A stretch of 64,000 nucleotides of DNA from JBFWMG01 sp050251715 (GTDB lineage Bacteria; Desulfobacterota; Desulfovibrionia; Desulfovibrionales; Desulfovibrionaceae): assembly GCA_050251715.1 (NCBI GenBank), contig JBFWMG010000001.1:1-64000 (forward strand), read 5' to 3'. Made by a program: the position numbers and the translations under genes. Below, in pieces: positions 57,641-64,000 of the stretch. The notes under the pieces are model-generated. The model was not told the DNA's origin and searched no databases. It saw nothing but the letters and a program-made list of their open reading frames with translations. Each line of letters starts with the position of its first letter. The first letter of the stretch is position 1.

Positions 57641-59941
57641 ATGGACAATGAAAAACGCATACAGGAATTGAGCGAACGGCTCACCTACATCAGGGACATC
57701 TTTGGCGCCAAGGAGAACGAGAACGTCGCGCTCCTGCACTCCAAGTTGACCGATTTCCGGACTATCGAAAAGTCCCTGTCCGCACCCGAGCGCGTGCGCC
57801 AGCTCGCCGCCCTGGAAGATCTGTTCCGCTTCCTGGAGAACAAGCTGGAGGCGCAGCTCTCGCCCATGGACAAGGTGCGCATCGTGCGCCATTCGCAGCG
57901 CATCTGCCTCAAGGACATCCTGGAAAACGTCTACGACAACTATACCGAGATCGGCGGCCAGGACGAGTATTCCCTGGATCCGGGCATGGTCATTGCGCGC
58001 GCCTACATTACCCGCCGCACGGGCAAGAAGGTCCACCACCAGCCGGTCATGGTCATCGGCCAGGAAAAGGGGCACGGTCAGGAATTCCGCAACGGCGGCT
58101 CGGTCAAGCCCTGGGGCAACGCCAAGGCGCTGCACTACATGAAGGTCGCGGAAACGGAGAACATCCCCATCCACACCTTCGTGTTCACGCCGGGCGCGTA
58201 TCCCATCGAGGACTACCCGGGCGCGGCGCAGCAGATCGCGCGCAACCTGTACGACATGGCGGCGCTCAAGGTGCCGGTGGTGGCCTGCTTTTCCGAGGGC
58301 GGGTCCGGCGGCGCGGAGGCCATTGCCCTGGCCGACACCCGGCTCATGTTGTCCCACGGCTACTATTCGGTCATCTCGCCCGAGGGCGCGGCGGCCATCG
58401 AAGGCCGCCTGCGCGGCGGCCAGCGGGCCAGCGCGGAGCTGATCGAAAAGTGCGCCCGCCAACTCAAGATGACCGCCGAAGACAACCTGGCCATGGGCTA
58501 TATCGACCGGGTCATCAAGGAGCCGGCCCTGGGCGCGCGGCCCAATGACTACGCCTTTTTCAAGCAATTGCGCCAGGAGATGATCCGCGCCACCGACGAG
58601 GTGGTGCTCAGCCTCAAGTCCATCTCCGCGTTCCGCAGCCTGGCGCTGCGTGGACGCAGGCGCGCCGATGACGCCCCGGCCATTGACGCCGAGTCCATCT
58701 ACACCCGCTGGAGCCTGTCCCAAAACGCCCGCATGCGGCTGCTGGATCGGCGCTACAAGCGGTTCATGGGCATGAGCCGCCAGGCCTGCCTCGACGCCCG
58801 CCCGGTCACCAGCAAGCTCGCCTCCGTGTGCCAGGACGCCGGATGGTCGGTCTATTCCTTTTTCCGCTACGACTTTTGGCGCAAGCATCAAAAGAGCGTG
58901 GAGCACGCCCTGGAGGAAATGGGCGCCGAGGCCGAGGTGCTGAAGGACAAGCTGACCCGCCCCTGGCGCAGCCTGGTCTGCAAGCTGGGCAAGGGCTCGA
59001 ATCCGGTGTGCGACGCCGGGGCGGCCAAGGGGCTGACCGAGTTGTCGGACTGGGAAGGCGACGCCGTGACCAACGGCAACGGCGACAGCGAGGAACTGCC
59101 GGGCGGCTGGCGGTGGATAAGCCCCCGCGCCAAGGACGACAAGGCCGTGACCTGCCCCCGTTCGGGCGTGCATGGCTGCCTTGACCAGTGGGCGCCGGAC
59201 CTGTTCGGCGAGTTCGCGGGCGTGTGCTCCTATTGCGGCTACCATTTCCCCATGGAATACCAGTGGTATCTGGAAAACCTCTTTGACGAGGGATCGCGCT
59301 ACGAGTTCAACGCCGAGTTGGAGGCGGGCAACCCCCTCCAGTTCGAAGGGCTGGACGTGAAGCTGGAAAAGGCCAAGTCGCAGACCGGGCTCAAGAGCGC
59401 CTGCATCACCTTCGAGGCGCGCATCAAGGACGTGAAGGTCGTGGTCGCCACGCTGGTCGGCGCGTTCCGGGGCGGCAGCGTGGGTGCGGCGGAGGGCGAA
59501 AAGTTCATCCGTGCGGCGGAGCGCGCCCGGAAAAAGCACTTCCCCTTCATCGCCTACGTGCATGGCACGGCGGGCATCCGCATCCAGGAAGGCGTCAACG
59601 GCGTCATCCAGATGCCGCGCTGCACCATGGCCGTGCGCCGCTACATCGACGCCGGAGGCCTGTACCTGGTGCTGTATGACACCAACTCCTACGCGGGGCC
59701 GGTGGCCAGCTTCCTGGGCTGTTCGCCCTACCAGTTCGCGGTGCGCTCGGCCAACATCGGTTTCGCCGGACCCGGCGTCATCAAGGAAACCACGGGCCTC
59801 GACATTCCGCCGGACTACCACCGCGCCTACCGCGCCCTGTCACAGGGGCACATCCAGGGCATCTGGGACCGCCGCGAAATCCGCACCAATCTCTATCAGG
59901 CTCTCATGACCATGGGCGGCCGCAATTTGTACTACCGCTAG
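57641..59941 (+). CDS. accAD: acetyl-CoA carboxylase carboxyltransferase, fused alpha-beta (AccA-AccD)
   Basis: 766 residues combining both carboxyltransferase subunits in alpha-then-beta order. The alpha half (about 90-310) has RRTGKKVHHQPVMVIGQEKGHGQEFRNGG, PGAYPIEDYPGAAQQIARNL, FSEGGSGGAEAIALAD and YSVISPEGAAAI. A linker of about 120 residues follows. The beta half begins with a four-cysteine zinc finger (CPRSGVHGC ... CSYC) near 505-530 and ends in VIQMPRCTMAVRRY and SNIGFAGPGVIKETTGLDIP. No Shine-Dalgarno is obvious before ATG 57641. The 195-base gap from accC has no terminator I trust, so one operon is likely. Confidence 0.9.
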   Translation: MDNEKRIQELSERLTYIRDIFGAKENENVALLHSKLTDFRTIEKSLSAPERVRQLAALEDLFRFLENKLEAQLSPMDKVRIVRHSQRICLKDILENVYDNYTEIGGQDEYSLDPGMVIARAYITRRTGKKVHHQPVMVIGQEKGHGQEFRNGGSVKPWGNAKALHYMKVAETENIPIHTFVFTPGAYPIEDYPGAAQQIARNLYDMAALKVPVVACFSEGGSGGAEAIALADTRLMLSHGYYSVISPEGAAAIEGRLRGGQRASAELIEKCARQLKMTAEDNLAMGYIDRVIKEPALGARPNDYAFFKQLRQEMIRATDEVVLSLKSISAFRSLALRGRRRADDAPAIDAESIYTRWSLSQNARMRLLDRRYKRFMGMSRQACLDARPVTSKLASVCQDAGWSVYSFFRYDFWRKHQKSVEHALEEMGAEAEVLKDKLTRPWRSLVCKLGKGSNPVCDAGAAKGLTELSDWEGDAVTNGNGDSEELPGGWRWISPRAKDDKAVTCPRSGVHGCLDQWAPDLFGEFAGVCSYCGYHFPMEYQWYLENLFDEGSRYEFNAELEAGNPLQFEGLDVKLEKAKSQTGLKSACITFEARIKDVKVVVATLVGAFRGGSVGAAEGEKFIRAAERARKKHFPFIAYVHGTAGIRIQEGVNGVIQMPRCTMAVRRYIDAGGLYLVLYDTNSYAGPVASFLGCSPYQFAVRSANIGFAGPGVIKETTGLDIPPDYHRAYRALSQGHIQGIWDRREIRTNLYQALMTMGGRNLYYR

Positions 59942-59950
59942 GAGCCTTCT

Positions 59951-60601
59951 ATGCTTGATGTCACCGCACTGCTGGAGAAGATCAAGGCATCCCCCTACGA
60001 CGAGCAGGTGATCGTCACCCCGCATACGGGCGTGGTCACCTTTGGCGGCATGGAGCCCGGCGCGCGCGTGCAGGGGCCGACCGGCACCTGGAAGGAGCTG
60101 CCCGGCACGCGGCTTGCCACCATAGAGCGCGAGCAGAACGTCAAGCCCATTCTGGCGTCCCAGAAAGGCGAAGTGGCCAATGTGCGCAAGGAGTTGGAGG
60201 GACGGTTCGTGGAGGCGGGAACCCCGCTCATGACCCTGCGCCACTACCTGTCCAAGGACGAGGTGCAGGCCATGATCCTCAAGGAGGCGCTCTACCTCTT
60301 CTCCGCGCCCGAACGCGCCAAGTACTATTTCATCGCCGAGGTGGACGGCAAGGTAAAGGCGTCCGGGCCGGAAGCGGTCACGGTGCACGGCGGCATGGAC
60401 CTGTTCATCATGTCGCGCATGAAACGCGAAACCACGCTGCCCTATGTGGGGCCGGACGGCGTCATCTACGCCACCTATTTCCACCCCGGGGACAACGTGG
60501 ACGAGGGCGCGCCGCTTGTCGGCGTGTGCCCGCCCGACCAGCTCGCCGTCATCCAGGATGTGGTGGTCCGCGTCCAGACGGAGTGGGTGGAAAAGGATTA
60601 G
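59951..60601 (+). CDS. biotin carrier protein with tandem barrel-sandwich domains
   Basis: 216 residues. The C-terminal domain (about 140-210) reads FIMSRMKRETTLPYVGPDGVIYATYFHPGDNVDEGAPLVGV. The MK pair of the biotinylation motif is kept, though as RMKRE rather than AMKME. A similar barrel-sandwich stretch without MK lies at about 75-110 (PILASQKGEVANVRKELEG ... RFVEAGTPLMTLRH), suggesting an old duplication. It should be the carrier for the biotin carboxylase and carboxyltransferase upstream. GGAG precedes ATG 59951, 9 bases after accAD. Confidence 0.8.
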   Translation: MLDVTALLEKIKASPYDEQVIVTPHTGVVTFGGMEPGARVQGPTGTWKELPGTRLATIEREQNVKPILASQKGEVANVRKELEGRFVEAGTPLMTLRHYLSKDEVQAMILKEALYLFSAPERAKYYFIAEVDGKVKASGPEAVTVHGGMDLFIMSRMKRETTLPYVGPDGVIYATYFHPGDNVDEGAPLVGVCPPDQLAVIQDVVVRVQTEWVEKD

Positions 60602-60695
60602 CGCCTTTGTCTTGCAGCACGCGTTGTCCCTGAAACAAGGCCTCATTGTTTCTGGGAAGGGCATGGGCGCGTCTCAACCCGTTCACGATGGGCGC
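60598..60695 (+). repeat. Dispersed 3'-end structured repeat, copy 5 (most divergent)
   Basis: Plus-strand reading starts TTAGCGCCTTTGTCTTGC, TAG being the carrier-protein stop. It has the hairpin GAAACAA / TTGTTTC around GGCCTCA and a degenerate GGCATGGGCGCGTC block. Closest to copy 4. Confidence 0.55.
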
Positions 60696-60765
60696 GCGTT
60701 CGTTTTTCTTCAGGCCGCCTCCCTATGGAGCGGCGCAACCGGCATCCACGCCGATCGGAGACCGT

Positions 60766-61131
60766 ATGGGCAAGGTTGTGCAAATCAGGGTCATCGCCCA
60801 GACATGGCTTGAGGACGTGGCAAAGGCCTGGCCGTCGCTCACCGCGTTGGCGTGGAAAGACCTTGATACCGTGCAGCCGCATGCCCGGTCCATCCAGGGG
60901 TTCATCCAGGCGTTGGGGGATGAGCAACGGTTTGGCGCGTGGCAGCCGGAGTTGAAGGAATTGCTGGAAACCGGTATCACCGAATTGAACGACCTGTCCG
61001 CCCAGTTGGACGCTGCCCTGTCCGATTGGAATGCCCAAAAGGCCAACGCCGTGAGTCTTGCCATCGAGGAAGTGGCCACGGCCATGGAAAAGAGCATTCC
61101 CAAGGAAATCGCCAAGGAATTGCGGCGGTAG
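60766..61131 (+). CDS. hypothetical helical protein
   Basis: 121 residues, predicted all-helical and soluble, without a signal peptide, cysteines or a motif I recognise. The sequence is rich in Ala, Glu, Leu and Trp (SLTALAWKDLDTVQPHARSI, LNDLSAQLDAALSDWNAQKA) and could be a small scaffold or coiled-coil protein. GGAG is 5 bases before ATG 60766; longer frames would run into repeat copy 5. It sits 34 bases upstream of ssb and may be co-transcribed. Confidence 0.7.
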   Translation: MGKVVQIRVIAQTWLEDVAKAWPSLTALAWKDLDTVQPHARSIQGFIQALGDEQRFGAWQPELKELLETGITELNDLSAQLDAALSDWNAQKANAVSLAIEEVATAMEKSIPKEIAKELRR

Positions 61132-61165
61132 CATCAGTTGAAAATTTTAGCGAGTGGAGGATTCC

Positions 61166-61717
61166 ATGGCCGCGACATTGAATAAGGTTATGCTCATCGG
61201 CAGGCTCGGTAAGGATCCCGAGCTGAAATACGCCGCCAACGGCACCCCCATCTGCAACTTCACCCTGGCCACCGACGAGAGCTACCGCGATCAGCAGGGC
61301 AACAAGGTCGATGCCGTGGAATGGCACCGCGTCGTGGTCTTCAGCCGCCAGGCCGAAACCGTGGCCAACTACCTGCACAAGGGCAGCCTGTGCTTTGTGG
61401 AAGGCAGCCTGCAAACCCGTTCGTGGCAGGACCAGCAGGGCCAGACCCGTTACATGACCGAGGTCAAGGGCATGCGCGTGCAGTTCCTCGACGCGCGGTC
61501 CGGCGCCGAAACCGCGCCGAGCGGCGGCTACCAGCAGGCGCCGCGCCAGGGCGGATACCAGCAGGGCGGCCAACAGGGTGGCGGCCAGCAGGGCGGCGGC
61601 CACCAGCAGCCCCAGGGCGGCCCGCGCGGCGGCTTTCAGCAAGGCCCGCCCGACGACGAAGACCTCGGCCCCGCCTTCCCGTCCGAAGCCTCGGGCATGG
61701 ACGAAGTGCCGTTCTAG
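61166..61717 (+). CDS. ssb: single-stranded DNA-binding protein
   Basis: 183 residues. The OB-fold (about 1-110) starts LNKVMLIGRLGKDPELKYAANGTPICNFTLAT and includes EWHRVVVFSRQAETVANYLHKGS. A Gly/Gln-rich linker (about 118-160) leads to the acidic tip MDEVPF, the form of the SSB C-terminal peptide that docks repair and replication proteins. GGAGG precedes ATG 61166; a GTG at 61154 lies inside that site. Confidence 0.95.
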   Translation: MAATLNKVMLIGRLGKDPELKYAANGTPICNFTLATDESYRDQQGNKVDAVEWHRVVVFSRQAETVANYLHKGSLCFVEGSLQTRSWQDQQGQTRYMTEVKGMRVQFLDARSGAETAPSGGYQQAPRQGGYQQGGQQGGGQQGGGHQQPQGGPRGGFQQGPPDDEDLGPAFPSEASGMDEVPF

Positions 61718-61751
61718 GGAACGGCAGCTGGGGGAAGGGGGGAGAGAAGGG

Positions 61752-61785
61752 AAAACCCCTTTTTCGGCGAAAAAAGGGATTTTGT
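61752..61785 (+). terminator. AT-rich hairpin terminator of ssb
   Basis: CCCTTTTT / AAAAAGGG with loop CGGCGA (61756-61779) flanked by AAAA and TTTT, 35 bases past the ssb stop. Confidence 0.65.
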
Positions 61786-61838
61786 ACAACCCGGAACATG
61801 GCTGACACCTCTATCCGGGAACATTGTTGACACATGTC
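61782..61838. repeat. IS-end-like repeat block A
   Basis: TTGTACAACCCGGAACATGG followed by a degenerate second unit TCCGGGAACATTGTTGACAC. The motif CCGG(G)AACAT-G-TGACAC occurs twice within the block. Block B at 61961 shares its first 19 bases exactly. Confidence 0.55.
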
Positions 61839-61847
61839 TTTTCCGTT

Positions 61848-61891
61848 CCGGCTCGGGAGGCCCGCTCAGGCCTTCCGGGCCGGCGTTTTTT
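61848..61891 (+). terminator. Rho-independent terminator
   Basis: 15-bp stem (arms 61848-61862 and 61869-61883, with G-T pairs) and CGCTCA loop, then CGTTTTTT. It is a second terminator after ssb, between the two IS-end-like blocks. Confidence 0.85.
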
Positions 61892-61960
61892 AGCACGCCG
61901 AGAAACGTCGACCCGGCTAGATGCTTGTGCCGCCATGGGCGTTTTCGGCCAGCCTGACCG

Positions 61961-62009
61961 TGTACAACCCGGAACATGGTTGGCGCATCTGTCCGGGTTC
62001 ATGGTCTGC
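61961..62009. repeat. IS-end-like repeat block B
   Basis: TGTACAACCCGGAACATGG, then TTGGCGCATCTGTCCGGGTTCATGG; a direct, decayed copy of block A. No transposase is left between the two blocks. Confidence 0.55.
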
Positions 62010-62068
62010 AAATCGCGCCACAGACGACACGTCGCCACCCTCTTGCGCCATGGCGCTTTCGGCGTCGA

Positions 62069-62755
62069 TCATGGGTGGTCTTGTTTTATTTCCACAACGG
62101 CCTCAATGGATTGCGGCCTATAACCATCTGAAAAAACAGCTTCCTTCACGAGGCCCAATCCTTCCGCCAGCTCATAGAAGTGGGTTTCCGTTTCACCGTC
62201 TATGCCTACGGGAACCCTGCAGGCCGTCGCCAGGACAAGACGCTCTTGGCCAAAAAGCATGCGTTTGCTTTTGGAGCGCAGCTCACAGTGAATGATGACG
62301 GTTTCTTCACCGATCGGCATGAAATTGGAGTCGATTGGCACAGGTACCCGGAAGGCCCTTTGGACGGAAGACGTCCAGTTCAGGGAGCCAAGCTCAAGCA
62401 GGGTGATGGGGGGCTTGTTCGACCGCTGCATGATGACGGCGTTGTTGCGAGTAAAAAAACAGATCTCGCCTATCATGACGACAGGTGGCAACGGATTGCC
62501 CGAAGGATCCTTCACTTTCTTGTAGGTGGTTTTTGATTGCACATGCAGCACCCCGTCGGCATCCCAGCTCTTTCCCACGAGTTCCGTTTGCTGCCATCCC
62601 AGGTCCGAAAGGAGGTACGTCACGCCAGGCTTTGGCCCCAGGAGATCCTCTGGAGCCAACGTGGCATTGGAGGCGCCGCACCCAAGCGGAATGCCCAGGA
62701 CGAGCAGGCTAGCTGCGATCAGCGCACAGAGATACTTATTGTTTGTCCAGTACAT
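62069..62755 (-). CDS. predicted lipoprotein near the Rhs locus
   Basis: 228 residues. The N-terminus MYWTNNKYLCALIAASLLVLGIPLGCGAS is a lipoprotein signal with lipobox IPLGC, Cys26. The mature part (about 30-228) is a globular beta-rich protein of no family I recognise. The ribosome site is weak (GACGACGAACCC); longer frames to 62908 are unlikely to be coding. It lies downstream of the Rhs tip and a small exported protein on the same strand, so it may belong to that module, for example as a second immunity protein. That is only positional. Confidence 0.65.
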   Translation of the reverse strand: MYWTNNKYLCALIAASLLVLGIPLGCGASNATLAPEDLLGPKPGVTYLLSDLGWQQTELVGKSWDADGVLHVQSKTTYKKVKDPSGNPLPPVVMIGEICFFTRNNAVIMQRSNKPPITLLELGSLNWTSSVQRAFRVPVPIDSNFMPIGEETVIIHCELRSKSKRMLFGQERLVLATACRVPVGIDGETETHFYELAEGLGLVKEAVFSDGYRPQSIEAVVEIKQDHP

Positions 62756-62904
62756 GGGTTCGTCGTCAAGCAGTAATCGTATGCATGCGGTGCATGACGT
62801 GGCAACGCAACTCGATCCAAACATGAGATTGTGCGGTGTTGATTGCCAAATCATTTGCGACGTGCCTGCGCACAAGTTTTGTTGGTACATCACAGGACCA
62901 CAGC

Positions 62905-63375
62905 TCACTCTCCCCCTTTTGGCGAAACCGGCGTTGCGTGGCCATCAGTTTGGTAATTCTCGATCCCTTCATTGCGATATAGGGTTTGATCGACCTTGTC
63001 GCTGCAAATCCGCTGAGCGACAAATCGGAGTTCGCTTTCTGAATCTCTCACATAAAGAAACAGTGGAGAGATAGGTGAGTCACGAAGAACATATTGCTCC
63101 AATATGAAGTCGCCAGCCCTGATTGTGAGTTTCTTTCCGAGACATTCTCGAAACATTTTATTGAGTATTTCACCTTTCATGTCTGAAAAAACAATTCCCA
63201 TGTAGTTGTGTATCATCTCAAGTGTTTCAGGGTGTATCATCTGAGAGTCTTCGAAAATAATTCGTGATGTATTTATGCATGTTAAGTTTATCTCGCAGTT
63301 CCCGCCGTAAACGTCGAGTGGTGTTCCAAGATAAATGAATAAACACAAAATAATTGCCATGTTAATCGTTTTCAT
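62905..63375 (-). CDS. small exported protein, candidate Rhs immunity protein
   Basis: 156 residues. MKTINMAIILCLFIYLGTPLDVYGG is a signal peptide. The mature part has several cysteines (CEINLTC, ECLG, ICSDK) that could form disulfides. No family recognised. Base composition is clearly AT-richer than the rest of the window, as often seen in toxin-immunity cassettes. It overlaps the end of the Rhs gene by 14 bases, the usual position of an immunity gene. Export would imply that the toxin acts in the envelope. GAGG is 9 bases before ATG 63375. Confidence 0.65.
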   Translation of the reverse strand: MKTINMAIILCLFIYLGTPLDVYGGNCEINLTCINTSRIIFEDSQMIHPETLEMIHNYMGIVFSDMKGEILNKMFRECLGKKLTIRAGDFILEQYVLRDSPISPLFLYVRDSESELRFVAQRICSDKVDQTLYRNEGIENYQTDGHATPVSPKGGE

Positions 63376-64000
63376 AGACATACACCTCATATTCTACACG
63401 ATACAAGACCCGGGTATTTTCTGCTGCCGTGATTATAAATCTAACATCCCAGTCGACAGGATACTCTTTAAGTGCAGAGAAAGTATGTGAAGCGCCTTTT
63501 TTTACAGGAACCGAAGCATACCATGATGGACAGTGATTCACAGTTACTAGTACGCCAGCAAACAAGGCTATGCCCCAATTACTTAATGATACTGTAATGT
63601 TGCCAGTTCCTTCAAAAGACGTGGAGTCAGTAGATTCGTATCCTCCTAATGACCCGGACTTACTTCTTGCTTCAAGTTTTGGCTCATGCTTTTCAATTTT
63701 GCATTTACAGTTAGGGTGAACCGGGTTCGGTTCTTCACGAAATTTTTTTCCACTTCGCTCTTTGCATCGCTCGCATGCGGATGCTTGCGGCGTCATTGTC
63801 CAGTATGGCATGCCTCGTCTGAAATCATCTGGCGTCATCTCATCGGGACTCTCGCTGGCAAGCTGACGTGATTTAAGCCCCGTCGGATCGATACGGTTCA
63901 CCGGATCATCCAGGCAGTAGCCGTACACGTCCGGGGCGCCGCCCTTGAGGCCCAGCGGATCCTTGGCCATGAACCTGCCCAGTTCGGGCAGGTAGTCGCG
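63362..64000 (-). CDS. Rhs-repeat protein, C-terminal part (gene continues past the window end)
   Basis: The visible 212 residues start inside the Rhs core terminus: RDYLPELGRFMAKDPLGLKGG ... DPVNRIDPTGL, the conserved end of the Rhs shell after which the variable toxin begins. The following 170 or so residues (the tip) are AT-richer and contain a cysteine-rich motif, ACERCKERSGKKF ... VHPNCKCKIE, resembling the metal-knuckle segment of phage Mu F-like head-morphogenesis domains, then a beta-rich C-terminus. The toxin activity cannot be named. The 5' end lies beyond 64000; a frame-internal ATG at 63970 is not the real start. Confidence 0.82.
   Translation of the reverse strand, partial: RDYLPELGRFMAKDPLGLKGGAPDVYGYCLDDPVNRIDPTGLKSRQLASESPDEMTPDDFRRGMPYWTMTPQASACERCKERSGKKFREEPNPVHPNCKCKIEKHEPKLEARSKSGSLGGYESTDSTSFEGTGNITVSLSNWGIALFAGVLVTVNHCPSWYASVPVKKGASHTFSALKEYPVDWDVRFIITAAENTRVLYRVEYEVYVYEND

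Noticed and set aside
55991..59821. 1276-codon minus-strand frame opposite the carboxylase genes
   Set aside because: Runs antisense across two genes with strong conserved motifs; length alone reflects GC-rich codon bias.

Overview
This 64 kb window comes from a GC-rich Gram-negative chromosome. I infer a flagellated, probably anaerobic sulfate-reducer-like deltaproteobacterium (Desulfovibrionaceae type). The evidence is a complete mra/dcw cluster whose FtsI carries a PASTA domain, two 2-oxoacid:ferredoxin oxidoreductase loci, a ferritin, a DsrE-fold protein, a fused AccA-AccD carboxyltransferase and sigma-54/sigma-28 flagellar promoters. The taxon is an inference from gene content; no 16S rRNA is present.

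Layout. 0.2-8.3 kb: an AI-2E/PerM-type permease, tRNA-Ser(GCU), a PAS-GGDEF-EAL protein, a Crp-fold regulator, a lipoprotein, a YkgJ-like cysteine-rich protein coupled to a shikimate-kinase-fold enzyme, and an HD-GYP protein. 8.7-26.2 kb: the division/peptidoglycan cluster mraZ-rsmH-ftsL-ftsI-murE-murF-mraY-murD-ftsW-murG-murC-murB-ftsQ-ftsA-ftsZ. It has one candidate promoter, three MraZ-type boxes, many overlapping genes, no ddl, and a strong terminator at the end. 26.2-30.7 kb: KtrB/KtrA potassium uptake, a BioD-like/DRTGG protein and RNase III. 30.7-36.9 kb: flagellin, FlaG, FlgE, FlgD and FliK. 37-42.2 kb: CBS and HD proteins, rplM-rpsI, a phosphotransferase and secreted MsrAB. 42.4-53.9 kb: korDABC, a CysH-like protein, a small dual-CXXC protein, an AhpD-like protein with a TetR regulator and two matching operator-like palindromes, a MITE-like element, ferritin, a second two-gene oxidoreductase, BON and DsrE-like proteins, and a purine nucleoside phosphorylase. 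53.9-61.7 kb: a sigma-28-driven motA-motB-pilZ operon, a biotin-dependent carboxylase (biotin carboxylase, AccA-AccD fusion, biotin carrier) and ssb. 61.7-64 kb: IS-end-like relics and the AT-richer 3' end of an Rhs gene with its downstream orphan genes.

The most unusual signal is a family of five structured intergenic repeats of about 100 bp (near 26.9, 42.4, 52.9, 55.9 and 60.6 kb). All five lie in the same orientation as the gene before them. In four of them the first bases (C/T)TAGCGC contain that gene's own TAG stop codon; the fifth starts 22 bases after the stop. The family behaves like a stop-codon-anchored 3'-UTR element and is not explained by any gene call. Other points worth a second look are a kinase that has lost the shikimate-binding arginine, a CysH-like protein without the catalytic C-terminal motif, a Thr/Asp-rich FlgD tail and the Rhs toxin tip with candidate immunity genes.
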